The notes beneath the pieces were generated by a model, which saw nothing but the letters and a program-made list of their open reading frames with translations, did not search any database and was not told where the DNA came from. From NCBI GenBank assembly GCA_965246935.1, contig CBDFGC010000006.1:62001-126000 (forward strand): DNA of 64,000 nt. The letters run 5' to 3'. Below, piece by piece: positions 49,793 through 58,689 of the stretch. The DNA is from JAZKFT01 sp965246935 (GTDB taxonomy: Bacteria > Bacteroidota > Bacteroidia > Chitinophagales > Chitinophagaceae). Made by a program: the position numbers and the translations under genes. Within the stretch, counting starts at the first letter, position 1. The number at the start of each line of letters is the position of its first letter.

Positions 49793-50788
49793 TTAAAATC
49801 TGTAAGACATACCTATCTGAAGGCCCAGGTTGGTAATTGGAATACGTTCCGTAACAGCCCTTGAAGGCGTGTTAGGGTTTGCTGCTGATTGCTGATCGGT
49901 GGTAAATGAGTTGCTAAAGTCAACTACTCTTTCACTAACCGGAAGGCTGTTCAGCATATCAACACCATTCACCTTAAAATCAGTTACCGTTTTCTGACGT
50001 ACTACGAACACTATATGAGAAAATTGAAGTTCGCTGTAGACACGGATTTTTTGTGTTACTTTAAACTGTGCGCCAAATCCACCCATGAAACCATAAGCCG
50101 GATTTTTAATTCCCCATTTATATGTTTTAGCAGTGCTGGAGGCAACATCCTTGTAAAATCCCTGCCAGCCACTCCGCGTATTTGTTGTCAGCAAATCCGT
50201 TTGTGTGCTGCCTGGATTGAAACTTATTACAGCGCCAAGTTTGTTATACAGATACCACTTTGGTTTTGATATAGCTTTGAAAGTAATGTTAGGCGAAAAT
50301 GTAAGTATAGTGGCATCATAAGATGTTCTTTTCTGTTCAGTATAGATATATTCATCCGGATCCCCCGGAATACCTAAAATTTTTGACTGGTTAAAAGAAG
50401 AATCTCTATCTCTGTAAATGGTGCTCTTTAAATAATCCACATCTAATCCCACATTTATAAAGTCATTTACAATATAAGTTAAACCACCACCCAACCGGAA
50501 ACCCTGGCCTAATCCTTCTGTAGGAGTGCTATAACTAACATTTTTGGTTGCGGATGCACTTCCAACCTGCGCAACCTTTATTGAACTAATATCGTCCGGA
50601 TAAAATTTAAACGTGGAGCCTAAGCCCATTGTATAGCCACCATGCAGGTTCAAAAAGAACTTAGATTCATTTTTCAATACAACTTTTGGAATTTTAACCT
50701 GCTCAGTAAGCTCTGGCTCTGTGGTTTGAGCTACAATAGCGGACGTCAGTGATAGCAGTAGAATGGGAGTAAAAAATAGCTTCTTCAT
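49793..50788 (-). CDS. Outer-membrane beta-barrel protein, copy 1
   Basis: 331 residues with a signal peptide (MKKLFFTPILLLSLTSAIVA, cleavage after VAQ) and alternating strands ending in an aromatic residue (LGLQIGMSYRF), the hallmark of an outer-membrane barrel. Strand-like blocks are FFLNLHGGYTMGLGSTFKFY, YIVNDFINVGLDVDYLKS, YDATILTFSPNITFKAISKP and IRVYSELQFSHIVFVV. It opens the barrel-TssN-TssO unit. A barrel is not among the known core proteins of subtype-iii T6SS. Copy 2 at 58690 is about 55-60% identical by eye. Confidence 0.85.
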   Translation of the reverse strand: MKKLFFTPILLLSLTSAIVAQTTEPELTEQVKIPKVVLKNESKFFLNLHGGYTMGLGSTFKFYPDDISSIKVAQVGSASATKNVSYSTPTEGLGQGFRLGGGLTYIVNDFINVGLDVDYLKSTIYRDRDSSFNQSKILGIPGDPDEYIYTEQKRTSYDATILTFSPNITFKAISKPKWYLYNKLGAVISFNPGSTQTDLLTTNTRSGWQGFYKDVASSTAKTYKWGIKNPAYGFMGGFGAQFKVTQKIRVYSELQFSHIVFVVRQKTVTDFKVNGVDMLNSLPVSERVVDFSNSFTTDQQSAANPNTPSRAVTERIPITNLGLQIGMSYRF

Positions 50789-51380
50789 CGTATGTTTGTT
50801 TTTTGAGTGCGATATTATTTAGATAGGTACAACATATTATTTACGTAGCATTCTATCTCACCTGCTCTTTCCCACCTCCTTGATAATTCAATCATCTTCC
50901 ACCAGGAAGATCATCGTTCTACAAGTGCTACATCCGGCACATTTCATTTAAAAATTGGAATTTTTAAGACTAAAATAAATTCTTCGGCAGAAGACACAAG
51001 TTCGTTAATCATCTTACATGCAGGAAATTTATTGCGGATTTTGCAGCACAAATACGGCCAAAAATAGCAGTTTAGTTTTAATTTTTATAGCTTTTTTGTG
51101 TCATTGTAAAAATAGGGAAAAGATTAGTTCAATTATATACCAATAAATATTTGTGAAATGTATTTCCTGGAGTTTCGGGACGTATATATTATTTAGCCGG
51201 GTAGCTGTCCCTACATTCATTTTTCCCGTTTTTGAAAAAGCAGTTTTACTACAGGTATATTGGCCATGGCCGCTGTATAGTATTGCTTAGTAGAATGTTA
51301 CGAGGCTGGCAGCTACGTCAAAGCCTGTATATAAAAAAGCTTTTTATATCCTGTGCATCAAGGTAATGTTAGTTATTAAG
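50789..51380 (-). other. Upstream region of barrel copy 1 with a conserved block
   Basis: About 590 bases without a gene. On the minus strand GGCCGTATTT at 51050-51059 recurs at 59928-59938, roughly the same distance (about 260 bases) ahead of barrel copy 2, with similar flanking bases (CTAAA...GCCA/GCTA). Such conservation in otherwise diverged spacers suggests a shared promoter or operator. Confidence 0.5.
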
Positions 51381-51466
51381 TCCCCCGGAACGGAGTTGAA
51401 CCGTTACGACCATTGCTGATCACAGGATTTTAAGTCCTGCGTGTCTACCAATTCCACCACCAGGGG
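51381..51466 (-). tRNA. tRNA-Leu (anticodon UAA)
   Basis: 86 bases on the minus strand. Acceptor CCCCTGG pairs with CCGGGGG (one G-U); the class II D-arm TGGTGGAATTGGTAGACAC is typical of tRNA-Leu; anticodon arm GCAGGACTTAAAATCCTGTG with UAA; variable arm; T-arm AACGGTTCAACTCCGTT; discriminator A. CCA is not encoded. Confidence 0.95.
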
Positions 51467-51595
51467 TGCTTCTTTCTGATGCTCTTCTTTTTCTTCTTTC
51501 CTTTCTCTTCCTTCACCTTCCACCAACAGCAATCCCGTTCCGGCTTTGACCAAAACGGGATTGTTCTCTTTCCTCCTTCCTCCCTGCTCCTAAGG

Positions 51596-51668
<73 letters not shown>

Positions 51669-51748
51669 TTTTTCCGCCGCCAAAACTAAGCGCCACTGCG
51701 CTTCTACCCAAAACTTTATTTGCTCTCCTTTGCCTGTTCTCCTTTCTC

Positions 51749-51844
51749 CTTATTCCCTATCTTATTCCCTATCTTATTCCCTATCTTATTCCCTATCTTA
51801 TTCCCTATCTTATTCCCTATCTTATTCCCTATCTTATTCCCTAC
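51749..51844. repeat. 12-bp tandem repeat, eight units
   Basis: Seven perfect units of CTTATTCCCTAT plus one with a changed last base. The array starts at the stop codon of the small membrane protein on the minus strand. Twelve is a multiple of three, so the open frames through it are an artefact. Confidence 0.9.
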
Positions 51845-52047
51845 TTGTACTTCGGCGTGTACAGCGTGTTCTCCGGTACCTCTACCTTCGGCTTGCCTCT
51901 ATAGCGGTGCTCGTACACCTGGTAGCTGCACCCGCCCACAAAGGCCACAAACGTAAATACCGTTACATAAAACAGAAACCGCGATGAGCTTACCCAGTTC
52001 CTGCCAAACTCCCGGTCTTCTTCCATCTCCTTTACTTCCTTGTCCAT
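51841..52047 (-). CDS. Small single-pass membrane protein
   Basis: 68 residues: an acidic-basic N-terminus (MDKEVKEMEEDREFGRNW), one transmembrane helix (FLFYVTVFTFVAFVGGCSYQ) and a polar C-terminus (RYRGKPKVEVPENTLYTPKY). The composition is protein-like and the ATG sits at the edge of a small AT repeat. I know no function. It is divergent from the histidine kinase gene. The stop codon abuts the 12-bp tandem repeat. Confidence 0.65.
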   Translation of the reverse strand: MDKEVKEMEEDREFGRNWVSSSRFLFYVTVFTFVAFVGGCSYQVYEHRYRGKPKVEVPENTLYTPKYK

Positions 52048-52049
52048 AT

Positions 52050-52110
52050 GATATAATATGATATGATATGATGTTATTGATACTTGGATCGCTGGATCGC
52101 TGGATCGTGC
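52050..52110. repeat. Short tandem repeats (TATGA pentamers; GGATCGCT octamers)
   Basis: Several ATATGATATGA-type pentamer units (52048-52073), then GGATCGCT GGATCGCT GGATCGTG (52087-52110), between divergent genes. Confidence 0.6.
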
Positions 52111-52207
52111 CCGGCAAATGTACGCTTTGACCCGATTGCTTTATACCCCTGTTTTTACTTTCCACCCGTATTTTTACCCCGCCTCTCATCGCTGTTTTCC
52201 CTTCCCT

Positions 52208-53356
52208 ATGATTACACGTTACCTTAACTGGAGAATGCTGCTGCTGCTCATCGCTCTTGCCATCATCGGTGGCACCGTCTGGTACAGCCGCTACCTGGCT
52301 ACCCAGATCGAAACAGAGGAGCGGCAGCGCATTGAAGAATGGGTGCAGGCTAACCAGCTCAAAATGACCCCTTCGGAAAGTGAGGCACTGAACATGGCTT
52401 CCCTCATCACCCAGAACAACACGGAACTGCCGCTTATCGGAACGGATGAAAAGGACAATATTCTGGATGTGCGCAATATTGATTCGGCCTTGCTTCAAAA
52501 GAACCCGGCTTATTTTACAGACCTGCTGGCTGAATTGAAAGGGCAGCACCAGCCTATTATTTATGTCATCAGCCGGCAGCCTTACCAGGCTAACAAGATT
52601 TACTATGGCAACAGCCGTTTGCTCAGAGAGGTGCAGTACTATCCCATTGTGCAGCTGGTGGTGGTGTCGCTGTTTATTATCGTGTTTGTGCTGCTGCTAT
52701 ATACGCAGAACAAGAGTACGCAGAACCAGGTATGGGCGGGCCTGGCTAAGGAAACGGCTCATCAGATGGGTACGCCGCTTACGTCGTTGCAGGGTTGGGT
52801 GGAGTTGTTGAAGGAGATACCGGGTAATGAAAAGGTGGTGAGTGAAATAGGTAAGGATGTCGACAGGCTGAAACTGGTATCGGACAGGTTTGGCAAGATT
52901 GGCAGTTCGCCGCAACTGCAGGAGGCTGACCTGGTGGTGGAGATAGAGCGGATGGTGACGTACATGCGCCGGCGTGCCTCGGGCAGGGTGGAGATGGTCT
53001 TTGAGCAGGCGGGGGAGGCGGTGGTCGGGTTGATATCGCCTCCTTTGTTTGACTGGGTGCTGGAGAACCTGATGAAGAATGCGCTGGATGCTACGGAGGG
53101 TAAAGGCCGGCTGTTGATACAGTTGGCAGAGACGGCATCTCATATTCAGATTGATGTAACGGATACGGGCAAGGGCATAGCGGCGGCGAACATCAGAAAA
53201 GTGTTCAAGGCGGGGTTTACCACGAAGAAGCGGGGTTGGGGATTGGGGTTGACGCTGAGCAAGCGGATCATTGAGCAGTACCACCGGGGTGAGTTGTTTG
53301 TGAAGCACTCCGAGCCGGGCAAGGGTACCACTTTCCGTATTCTACTCAATAAATAA
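52208..53356 (+). CDS. Sensor histidine kinase
   Basis: 382 residues from ATG 52208, which opens the first transmembrane helix (NWRMLLLLIALAIIGGTVWY); the longer frame is unlikely. A periplasmic domain of about 120 residues is closed by the second helix (YYPIVQLVVVSLFIIVFVLL). The phosphoacceptor is His in AKETAHQMGTPLTSLQGWVE. The ATPase domain shows LMKNALDAT (N box), TDTGKGIAAANI (G1), VFKAGFTTKKRGWGLGL (F and G2). No HAMP domain is seen and no response regulator is adjacent, so it is an orphan kinase here. Confidence 0.92.
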   Translation: MITRYLNWRMLLLLIALAIIGGTVWYSRYLATQIETEERQRIEEWVQANQLKMTPSESEALNMASLITQNNTELPLIGTDEKDNILDVRNIDSALLQKNPAYFTDLLAELKGQHQPIIYVISRQPYQANKIYYGNSRLLREVQYYPIVQLVVVSLFIIVFVLLLYTQNKSTQNQVWAGLAKETAHQMGTPLTSLQGWVELLKEIPGNEKVVSEIGKDVDRLKLVSDRFGKIGSSPQLQEADLVVEIERMVTYMRRRASGRVEMVFEQAGEAVVGLISPPLFDWVLENLMKNALDATEGKGRLLIQLAETASHIQIDVTDTGKGIAAANIRKVFKAGFTTKKRGWGLGLTLSKRIIEQYHRGELFVKHSEPGKGTTFRILLNK

Positions 53357-53366
53357 GCAATGGACA

Positions 53367-53408
53367 AATGAACAATGAACAATGGGCAATGGGAAATGGG
53401 AAATGGGC
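53367..53408 (+). repeat. Heptamer tandem repeat (AATGGGN)
   Basis: Six units in 7-base phase: AATGAAC AATGAAC AATGGGC AATGGGA AATGGGA AATGGGC, right behind the kinase stop codon. Confidence 0.8.
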
Positions 53409-53881
53409 ACAAACCTGCTGGCACAGGTAGCTTAATAAAGATAATACAGCAGTAAGAAAAAGCATCAACAAATACAACATACAATTGGGCAGCGGGTTAT
53501 TCTTAAAATACTATGTTCGCCTAATTTGTACAGTTAAGCTGGCTAATTTTTTTGCAGACAGGCATGGTATTAATCAATAATTAATTACAAACACATCTAA
53601 TACATTTTAATTTATATTCGTAACAAACTGTTAAATTGTAAATTCTACTGAGTGAAACGAAAAGCCCGATAAATCTTAGCTACACAATATAAATTGGTAC
53701 TAACACTGGACTATTCTTTGAGGCTGATACCATTTCATCCGATAAAGTAGCGAATCCGCCTACATTATAGCAACGTACCTGCCTTTCTGTATAGCTTTTA
53801 CTTTGTACGATACTTCATGCAATTATTGCCACTACTATTTCTTGCTGTAATTTGCAGGCCCGATATAACTGTATATAGATA
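53409..53881 (+). other. Gene-free spacer before the glycosyltransferase
   Basis: About 470 AT-rich bases. No convincing frame, terminator or promoter pair is visible; it presumably holds the promoter of the glycosyltransferase-flippase operon. Confidence 0.45.
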
Positions 53882-54769
53882 ATGAAACCAGCTTTTGACG
53901 TTGTAATTGTAATACCGGTAGGCCCTAACAGTTCCGTTGATTTTATTGCTGATACTATTAGCAGCTATATTCATTATACCCGCTCCAGTTATAAGATAAT
54001 AATAGCTGATGACTCGCATGAGGGAACCGGTAATGAAGTGAAAAAGATTTTTCCGGATACGGACGTTTTACTTACGGTGAAACCAATGGGCGGATGGGCA
54101 GGCTTGTATATTAATCTTTGTCATGCTTTCCGGCATGCAGTGCGGCATTACCATTTTGGTGTATTACTAAAGCTTGATACGGATGCACTGGTGATCGGGT
54201 CCGAACCGGAAAAAGATGCGCTTAAATATTTTAGCAAACACCCGCAAGTGGGCATCATTGGCCAATATCCAACTGATTACTTTGGAAACCCCTGGGACAT
54301 TGGATGGCCCCGTAGAAGAATTATCAATGGTATTAAAACCTGGAAGTTTATCAGGCGGCCTATTGCTAATTTAGCACTGATAAAACTACATCGTACAGCC
54401 ATTAAGAATGGTTATAAAACAGGGGAAAGCGTATTTGGCGGCGCTTACTTTATGAGCGAAGCTTTTTTGATAGCCATGCTGGCAGCCGGTCAACTACCGA
54501 ATTACACATTAAGAACCCTTAACCTGGGAGAAGACCATTTATTTGGCCTGCTGGCACATGCAACCGGATTTAAGCTGGGTAGTTTTTCCGGAAAAGGTCA
54601 GCCATTCGGATGTGCCTGGAAGGGTTTGCCCGTTTCGCCGGAACAGTTAGTAAATGACGAAAAAAAAATAATTCACTCTACCCGGCATTGGAAAAATATG
54701 AATGAGCAGGAAATACGTAGCTGGTTCAAAAACAAAAGAGAAGGAATAAACGAACAAGTGACCCGGTAA
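53882..54769 (+). CDS. GT-A-fold glycosyltransferase
   Basis: 295 residues, soluble. The nucleotide-sugar-binding strand is FDVVIVIPVGPNSSVDF with YKIIIADDSHEG; the metal-binding DxD is LLKLDTDALVIGS; the acceptor-side FGGAYFMSEAFLIA and the acidic NLGEDHLFGLLAHA complete the GT2-like pattern. Sugar specificity cannot be told. The flippase gene starts 13 bases downstream, so both probably act on an exported lipid-linked glycan. Confidence 0.82.
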   Translation: MKPAFDVVIVIPVGPNSSVDFIADTISSYIHYTRSSYKIIIADDSHEGTGNEVKKIFPDTDVLLTVKPMGGWAGLYINLCHAFRHAVRHYHFGVLLKLDTDALVIGSEPEKDALKYFSKHPQVGIIGQYPTDYFGNPWDIGWPRRRIINGIKTWKFIRRPIANLALIKLHRTAIKNGYKTGESVFGGAYFMSEAFLIAMLAAGQLPNYTLRTLNLGEDHLFGLLAHATGFKLGSFSGKGQPFGCAWKGLPVSPEQLVNDEKKIIHSTRHWKNMNEQEIRSWFKNKREGINEQVTR

Positions 54770-54782
54770 ACTTACATTTTTC

Positions 54783-56414
54783 ATGAACAAAAAAACACTG
54801 CGTTGGAATTTCATTTTTCAGTATGGCTGGGTTCTGACCAACATCTTTAATTCCATATTGCTGCTTCCTATTTATATCAAAAATATTGATAAAGGCGTTT
54901 TGGGTGTGTGGCTGGCTACCAGCAGTATTTTAAGTTGGATGACACTGATAGATCCTGGTATTGGCGATGTCCTTCAGCAGAAAATTGCTGAACTACGTGG
55001 CAAGAAACAACTAAAAGTTAAAGCGGGTTCCGATGCATCGAATAGTGAGCTTGTTACTGATTTTACGGAAGAAGATAACAGTCAAGAGATAGGCAAGTCC
55101 ATTGGTTCCGGGTTTATTGGCTCTGCATTTATTTTACTATTCTCAATCATAGTAGGTATTATTTGTTATTTTTCTGTCGGATTGATTATTAATAAAGATA
55201 TATCTCAGTATCCCAACCTGTCGGTAGCCCTGCTAATTACTATTATTTCTACCGGCATGTCGCTGGTTTCGTTTACGCTTTCCGGCATCAACCAGGGCAT
55301 GCACAATGCGGCACATGTAGCTATCTCGTCTTTATCGGCCAATTTTCTTTTTCTGATTGTAAACCTGGTGTTGTTATACGCCAAACTTGGTGTAATGAGT
55401 ATTGCACTTGCTAATTTATGCAGGGCACTCTTTATCAATGGTTTCAACATTTTGTCGCTGTTACAGTTGCTAAAAAAAGAAGGATTGTCTGTTATCTATA
55501 ACCGGCCACACTTCAAAAAATTCATCCGAATCTTTTCTTTTACTTCCGCATCAAAAATTATCACAGGCCTGGCCGGGAGTATGGATATGCTGGTGCTGGC
55601 AAGATATATTCCGCCGCAAATGATTACGCTTTATGAATTGAACAAACGCCCTATTAATTTTACCAATACACTGATAGGCAGGCATTCTGTAGCATTGATG
55701 CCGCTGCTTTCCCATGCAAAAGGTACGGGTGACCGGCCGGCAGTAACCAGCATTATACACAAGCAGTTTAAAATATATGTGTATATATCGCTACTGGCAG
55801 CCTTCATGTTTGTTATTAATTATGAAGACCTCATAACCTTATGGGCAGGCAAAGAAAATTTTATGGGTTATACTGTGTTGTACCTTTTAACGATCTATTC
55901 TTTCCTGGGCCTTGTGGCTTATTTTATGAGTAATATGAGTTATGCATTGGGCGATATAAAAAAGAATAGTCAGTTTAATATTATTCGTAATCTTCTTTTT
56001 GGTGTGATGGTATTTTTTGCTGCTAAGTTGTACGGCATTATCGGTACGCTTACCATATCAGTAGGACTGGTATTTGTAGCCGATTTCTTTTACTTTGGTT
56101 ACCGGGTGTACAAAATGGGATACCTGGATATAACATTACTACGCAAGTCAGCAGGGCTCTGGTTTGTAGTAATTGCTGCAAGTACAGCAGTGGCCTGGGG
56201 ATGTAAATTGCTAAACCGTAAGCTAATGCCAGAAGGTATGCACCTGAGCAAGATGATGATTGGTTCTACACTGTTTATCGTTTTTTACGTATTGTTTTTA
56301 CTAAGTGCCGATACAGAAATGCGGAACCTGGCCACTCAAACAAGAAACAAGATTTTGTATAATCCACTTGTAAGACGTGTAAGAACAGGAATTTTTAACG
56401 GGCCGGGACAATAA
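54783..56414 (+). CDS. Polysaccharide flippase (Wzx/MOP-type)
   Basis: 543 residues with about 12-14 hydrophobic helices spread along its length, starting WNFIFQYGWVLTNIFNSILL and ending near TLFIVFYVLFLLSAD. A charged cytoplasmic insert of about 35 residues (KKQLKVKAGSDASNSELVTD) lies after the second helix. The layout matches lipid-linked oligosaccharide flippases of the MOP exporter superfamily. It is in an operon with the glycosyltransferase. No polymerase (Wzy) or further transferases are nearby, so the locus is a small outlier of a larger pathway. Confidence 0.88.
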   Translation: MNKKTLRWNFIFQYGWVLTNIFNSILLLPIYIKNIDKGVLGVWLATSSILSWMTLIDPGIGDVLQQKIAELRGKKQLKVKAGSDASNSELVTDFTEEDNSQEIGKSIGSGFIGSAFILLFSIIVGIICYFSVGLIINKDISQYPNLSVALLITIISTGMSLVSFTLSGINQGMHNAAHVAISSLSANFLFLIVNLVLLYAKLGVMSIALANLCRALFINGFNILSLLQLLKKEGLSVIYNRPHFKKFIRIFSFTSASKIITGLAGSMDMLVLARYIPPQMITLYELNKRPINFTNTLIGRHSVALMPLLSHAKGTGDRPAVTSIIHKQFKIYVYISLLAAFMFVINYEDLITLWAGKENFMGYTVLYLLTIYSFLGLVAYFMSNMSYALGDIKKNSQFNIIRNLLFGVMVFFAAKLYGIIGTLTISVGLVFVADFFYFGYRVYKMGYLDITLLRKSAGLWFVVIAASTAVAWGCKLLNRKLMPEGMHLSKMMIGSTLFIVFYVLFLLSADTEMRNLATQTRNKILYNPLVRRVRTGIFNGPGQ

Positions 56415-56617
56415 AAGGGAGTTTGGGATAGATAAATTAAAAATGAAATGAATGATTCAGAAGTAAAAGGCAAATCGTTCCTATTTCTTCCCACTCAGCA
56501 GAGTGGCCATTTATTTAAAAGGTTTCAAAAATATAAGGGTCTTAAGGAACTAAAAGAACACCTGTTTTGCCGGGTGCTAATTAGAAGAAAGGAAACATCT
56601 TTTAAAAATTGATGCAA

Positions 56618-57703
56618 TTAATCATGTAAAGCAGCTGCTACCTGATTAAGCCGGTTAATCTTTTCAGATACTTTTCTCCTCATAGTTGCATCACCGGTAG
56701 ACGCCAAAGTATTTAATGTATTTAAAGCATCTGTCAGCAAGGCTTTTCGTTGTTTTTCACTTGATATGATTTGTGTGACATCTGCTCTTGAGAGGTTACA
56801 ATCTACCTGTGCTAAACGGATTTCTGCATTTAAATCACTGACCTTTTTTTCAAGTAAAGCTGTCTGGTTATTGGAGGCAGCACTATTTTCAGCCGGCTTT
56901 TTTGCCTGTTCCAATGCGTCGGCATTTACCCGTGCAGTTTTTTCAAGTGTTGCATTTGCTGCCGTTAAGGCTGCTACTTTCTTCTCCAGTGTGCTAATAG
57001 TAGCCTGAGATTCAATCAGGCTTTGCTGCGTATTATCTGCGTTATTTGGATTGGCCACTCCCGTTGTGCTTTTTTTATTTTGCAAAGCGGTAATCTGATT
57101 TTCCAGAGTAGTAATATGGCTATTTCTCGCCTGAATTTCAGTTTGCAATTTGAACAACTGCTGTTGATCGGTATTAGTATTTCCACTGCCGGAAACTGCT
57201 GTTTTAAATTCCCTCATCGCAGCTCTGTCATTTATTACTGACCGGAAAGATTCTGTAAAATTATGCAACAAGCTAATCGTTTTCATATCACCGTAAGATG
57301 TTGAAAGCAAATCAAGGCTGTCAACCGTTTTTTTCAGATTTTTTTCGGCTTCAAAAACATTACGGTTAAAAACAATCAATTCGCTTGCCGGTGCCGACTC
57401 AACTACTTTACGTGCATAATCCTGATCTAACTGCTTTAGTTTCTTGTATTGCACATTCAATACATCTATTTTGTTCAATAAATCGTTTCCTGACACCTCA
57501 TTGTTCTGCAGTGGTTTTGCAATAATTGTATTCGCCGGTGCAGTATGTTTTATGAACAGCGATATGATAAATACAAGTAAGGCTACAGAAAGTATATAAA
57601 AGACAGCAAATTTTATTTTTAAATTTTTTCTACCTGGCCGCATCGCATTCTCCGTATTATTTAATTGCATAGCATTTCTATCCGGAACCACTGCATTTTC
57701 CAT
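56618..57703 (-). CDS. TssO-like coiled-coil membrane protein, copy 2
   Basis: 361 residues, a diverged paralogue of the gene at 47733: same N-terminal helix (FAVFYILSVALLVFIISLFI), same YKKLKQLDQDYARKVVES block, FTESFRSVINDRAAMREFKT, and almost identical C-terminal end (ALLTDALNTLNTLASTGDAT, then KINRLNQVAAALHD). It has a longer N-terminal tail (MENAVVPDRNAMQLNNTENA). The best-kept parts are the inner-membrane helix and the last 70 residues, suggesting contacts to partners there. It is the third gene of the second barrel-TssN-TssO unit, 21 bases after the TssN-like gene. Confidence 0.65.
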   Translation of the reverse strand: MENAVVPDRNAMQLNNTENAMRPGRKNLKIKFAVFYILSVALLVFIISLFIKHTAPANTIIAKPLQNNEVSGNDLLNKIDVLNVQYKKLKQLDQDYARKVVESAPASELIVFNRNVFEAEKNLKKTVDSLDLLSTSYGDMKTISLLHNFTESFRSVINDRAAMREFKTAVSGSGNTNTDQQQLFKLQTEIQARNSHITTLENQITALQNKKSTTGVANPNNADNTQQSLIESQATISTLEKKVAALTAANATLEKTARVNADALEQAKKPAENSAASNNQTALLEKKVSDLNAEIRLAQVDCNLSRADVTQIISSEKQRKALLTDALNTLNTLASTGDATMRRKVSEKINRLNQVAAALHD

Positions 57704-57724
57704 ATTGTCTGTTTTTTATTGATT

Positions 57725-58558
57725 TTAGTGAGTGATCTGTAAAACAGTTGGTTGTTCTTGTATGCGTTTCGCAATTACAACCGTACCATTTTTTATTTTG
57801 TTTTTATCCAGGCTTATATCTGCATCTAACAGGCGTTTACCTACTCCTAAAAAAGAAGGAACAAAAAATTGCCATCCAAAAATTTGGCTGCTGATATCCT
57901 CGAATGTTTCTTTTTGTCTACTATCCCCGCTTTCATTTTTAATTAAATCGGTGAACATCATCCCAACACTAAGCCTGCCGGGTACGGTAGCTTCGAAAAC
58001 CTGTTCAGGAGCACCATAGCTGGGTGCCATTCTGATCTGAATAGAGATACTGTTGAGAAATACGGTAGCCTTTGGCATATCGCTGGCCTGTTGCGGCATA
58101 TACCATATTTTATGGCGACTGATAAATAATAGCTGGCTGTAGAAATGCCAGGCCTGATAAATAGTATAAGGTAAAGCAAAAAGACAGCTATAAAACAAAT
58201 TGGTAATAACAGAACCACGGGCTTTTACAAAACCAATCAGCATTGACGATGCTAATACGCCGGCAAATACAATAAATGCGTAGGTAATACTATTGGTAAC
58301 ATTTGATTTTGAAAATAAGAAAGCAGTTAAAAAAAATCCTAAAAACAAAAAGCAAACTGCAGGAGCAACAGCGGATCTGATACTGGTAATGCCGGGAATA
58401 ATTACTATACTAAAAATAAAACTAATTAGTACCGTTGTTACAACACATACAACAACATATCCTATTCCATTCGTAAAAATGGAAATCGACTGTTTAGCAG
58501 GGATAACCGGTACGGGTATACCTACGGGCTTATTTATGTTCGCAATTCCATCTTTCAC
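57725..58558 (-). CDS. TssN-like polytopic membrane protein, copy 2
   Basis: 277 residues with the topology of the gene at 48824: hydrophobic helices between residues 28 and 150, then a soluble domain with KIWYMPQQASDMPKATVFLN, TVPGRLSVGMMFTDLIKNES and FGWQFFVPSFLGVGKRLLDA. The soluble domain is far better conserved between the copies than the helices. The extra N-terminal residues (MKDGIANINKPVGIPVPVIP) are Pro-rich. Transcribed 131 bases after the barrel gene. Confidence 0.62.
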   Translation of the reverse strand: MKDGIANINKPVGIPVPVIPAKQSISIFTNGIGYVVVCVVTTVLISFIFSIVIIPGITSIRSAVAPAVCFLFLGFFLTAFLFSKSNVTNSITYAFIVFAGVLASSMLIGFVKARGSVITNLFYSCLFALPYTIYQAWHFYSQLLFISRHKIWYMPQQASDMPKATVFLNSISIQIRMAPSYGAPEQVFEATVPGRLSVGMMFTDLIKNESGDSRQKETFEDISSQIFGWQFFVPSFLGVGKRLLDADISLDKNKIKNGTVVIAKRIQEQPTVLQITH

Positions 58559-58689
58559 AGCAATCTTTTTACATAACAGTTATTTAAAACATAGGTGGAA
58601 GTTTCCGGATCGGCAAATATTGAACGAAGAGTTAATCAACGCTATTATTCAGATAATTTGTAGCTATCGTAATTTCCGGTTTATACTAC

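Noticed and set aside
51749..51844. CRISPR array
   Set aside because: Units are contiguous 12-mers without spacers, and there are no cas genes.
51899..52549. 216-codon minus-strand frame over the histidine kinase start
   Set aside because: It is antisense to the well-supported kinase and small membrane protein genes, and its translation has no recognisable fold.
52697..53308. 203-codon minus-strand frame inside the histidine kinase
   Set aside because: Arg/Leu/Gln-rich translation typical of an antisense shadow; the kinase motifs lie on the other strand.
53409..53540. Hydrophobic minus-strand frame behind the histidine kinase (LYLLMLFLTAVLSLLSYL)
   Set aside because: It has a stop within 12 codons upstream and runs into the heptamer array; too short to call a gene remnant.
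56448..56612. 54-codon frame between the flippase and the second TssO-like gene
   Set aside because: It has an ATG and a basic product, but no family resemblance, no promoter and no conserved neighbour; kept out as probably chance.
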